A DNA stretch of 64,000 bases. Origin: VRUE01 sp963708115. Lineage in GTDB: Bacteria > Actinomycetota > Thermoleophilia > Solirubrobacterales > 70-9. Below are positions 63,148-64,000 of this stretch, one piece after another. The notes beneath the pieces are model-generated. The model did no database searches and was not told where the DNA came from. It saw only the letters and a program-made list of their open reading frames with translations. Numbering within the stretch: position 1 is the first letter of the stretch; every line of letters starts with the position of its first letter. The stretch lies in NCBI GenBank assembly GCA_963708115.1, contig CAVPRX010000001.1:682001-746000 (forward strand). The letters are read 5' to 3'. Both the position numbers and the translations under genes were made by a program.

Positions 63148-64000
63148 TCAGCCGCGGACTACCTCGAACTGGCTCATCAGGCCGTGGTCCTCGTGGTCGA
63201 GCATGTGGCAGTGGACGACGAACTTGCCGGTGTAGTCGGCGAAGTGGCCGGCGAGGACGATGCGTTCGCGCGGATAGAGGAAGAAGGTCTCCTTGAGGCA
63301 GTCTTCCCAGGCAGGCGGCGGCTTGCCGTTGCGCGCAAGGAGGTACCAGTCGGTGTGGTGCAGGTGCATCATGTGCGCGACGTTGGTGTGGTTGACCAGC
63401 TCCCAGGTGACGGTCGAGTCGAGTGCGACGGTGGTGTCGGCGCGGGCCGGGTTGAAGGTACGGCCATTGATCTGCCAGACGGGCTTGAAGAGGCCGCCGA
63501 TCGAGACCGTCCAGGTGTGGTCGGGCTTGTGCGAGACGCGCCTGGTCCAGGCGGGCAAGGGACGCAGCTTGCGTGGCACCTTGGTGTGGTCCGGTTGGCG
63601 TCGCGAGCCGACGCGAAACTGCATCACGGCGCCGACGTAGGGCTTGGAGCCGGCGCCGGAGCGGCCGTCGTGGCGCGGGCCGCTGCGTAGCTCCACCGAC
63701 TCGCCCGCCGCGCCGGCGAAATCGACGATGACCTCAGCCCGCTCGGCCGGGCCGAGCAGGATCTGGCTGCGCCGCACCGGCCGCGGCATCAGACCGCTGT
63801 CGGTGGCGATCTGAGCCATCGGCGCGCCATTGGAGAGATGGAAGTTGTAGGTGCTGAAGCCGGAGACGTTGAGCAGGCGCAAGCGGTAGCGCTGCGCCGT
63901 CACCTCGTGGTGGGGAAGGTAGGCCCCGTTGACGAGGATCCGGTGACCGGAGACGCCGTCGGCCGGTGGGCGGCGCCCGGTGAACGGGTCGGTGAGCTGG
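63148..64000 (-). CDS. Multicopper oxidase, 3' part (runs off right edge)
   Basis: At least 284 residues, open to base 64000. Copper motifs HMMHLHHTDW and HCHMLDHEDHGLM give the type 1/type 3 ligands of the C-terminal cupredoxin domain, with the axial Met present. RYRLRLLNVSGFSTYNFHLS and LLGPAERAEVIVDFAG belong to the middle domain. It probably oxidises copper or phenols outside the cytoplasm. The N-terminus, signal peptide and promoter are outside the window. Confidence 0.92.
   Translation of the reverse strand, partial: QLTDPFTGRRPPADGVSGHRILVNGAYLPHHEVTAQRYRLRLLNVSGFSTYNFHLSNGAPMAQIATDSGLMPRPVRRSQILLGPAERAEVIVDFAGAAGESVELRSGPRHDGRSGAGSKPYVGAVMQFRVGSRRQPDHTKVPRKLRPLPAWTRRVSHKPDHTWTVSIGGLFKPVWQINGRTFNPARADTTVALDSTVTWELVNHTNVAHMMHLHHTDWYLLARNGKPPPAWEDCLKETFFLYPRERIVLAGHFADYTGKFVVHCHMLDHEDHGLMSQFEVVRG

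Overview
The window is high-GC DNA in which almost every base belongs to a tightly packed gene, start and stop codons often overlap as ATGA or GTGA, and GTG/TTG starts are common. Large secreted proteins with fibronectin-like linkers and basic Cys-bracketed tails, TetR arrays, a PucR regulator and a Nramp/kdp/persulfide-dioxygenase gene set point to an actinobacterium of the Thermoleophilia/Solirubrobacterales type. That placement is inference from protein style; no rRNA or other marker is present.

Region 1 (1-20.95 kb, all minus strand) is a block of envelope and secreted proteins: a frameshifted NHL/Fn3-like protein running off the left edge; a 1385-aa subtilase carrying a seven-repeat Cys-pair propeller and a duplicated C-terminal domain; a PucR-family regulator; a four-gene operon made of two tandem copies of a two-gene module (protein A, about 1160-1200 aa; protein B, about 920-930 aa) in which all three junctions are ATGA overlaps; and a collagen-like membrane protein. 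The first and last genes of this block share an almost identical promoter. The A-B-A-B operon is the best candidate here for an undescribed system.

Region 2 (21.1-28.8 kb) is accessory: a Phd/VapC toxin-antitoxin pair with a perfect 20-bp palindrome at its start, an AAA ATPase with GTAC-type operators, four TetR regulators in two divergent pairs, a PAS protein, an MBL-fold hydrolase, an HD hydrolase and a DUF6328-like membrane protein. Seven of these genes carry one or more single-base frameshifts, so either the consensus is poor or the region is decaying.

Region 3 (28.8-38.2 kb) holds a methylthioadenosine phosphorylase, an MTA/SAH deaminase and a complete OpuC-type osmolyte ABC transporter in one operon with two substrate-binding proteins, followed by a MarR/MFS pair and an ion channel with an atypical filter. 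A 50-bp palindromic element occurs twice and, in one copy, supplies both a stop codon and the next start codon.

Region 4 (38.2-46.9 kb) has acetyl-CoA synthetase, persulfide dioxygenase-rhodanese, a MocR regulator divergent from a flavin split-barrel protein, an NlpC/P60-like hydrolase, a SHOCT protein, a TrmH-type methyltransferase and a universal stress protein.

Region 5 (46.3-54.7 kb, minus) is a potassium-uptake locus with kdpD split in two: histidine kinase and kdpE upstream, the sensory KdpD-N/Usp half downstream, and the structural genes in the order F-A-C-B. Region 6 (54.7-64 kb) has an Nramp transporter, an ABC-2 exporter, a class A penicillin-binding protein, an alpha/beta hydrolase, glyoxalase I, an AbrB/VapC pair, a short-chain dehydrogenase, CutA and the 3' part of a multicopper oxidase.
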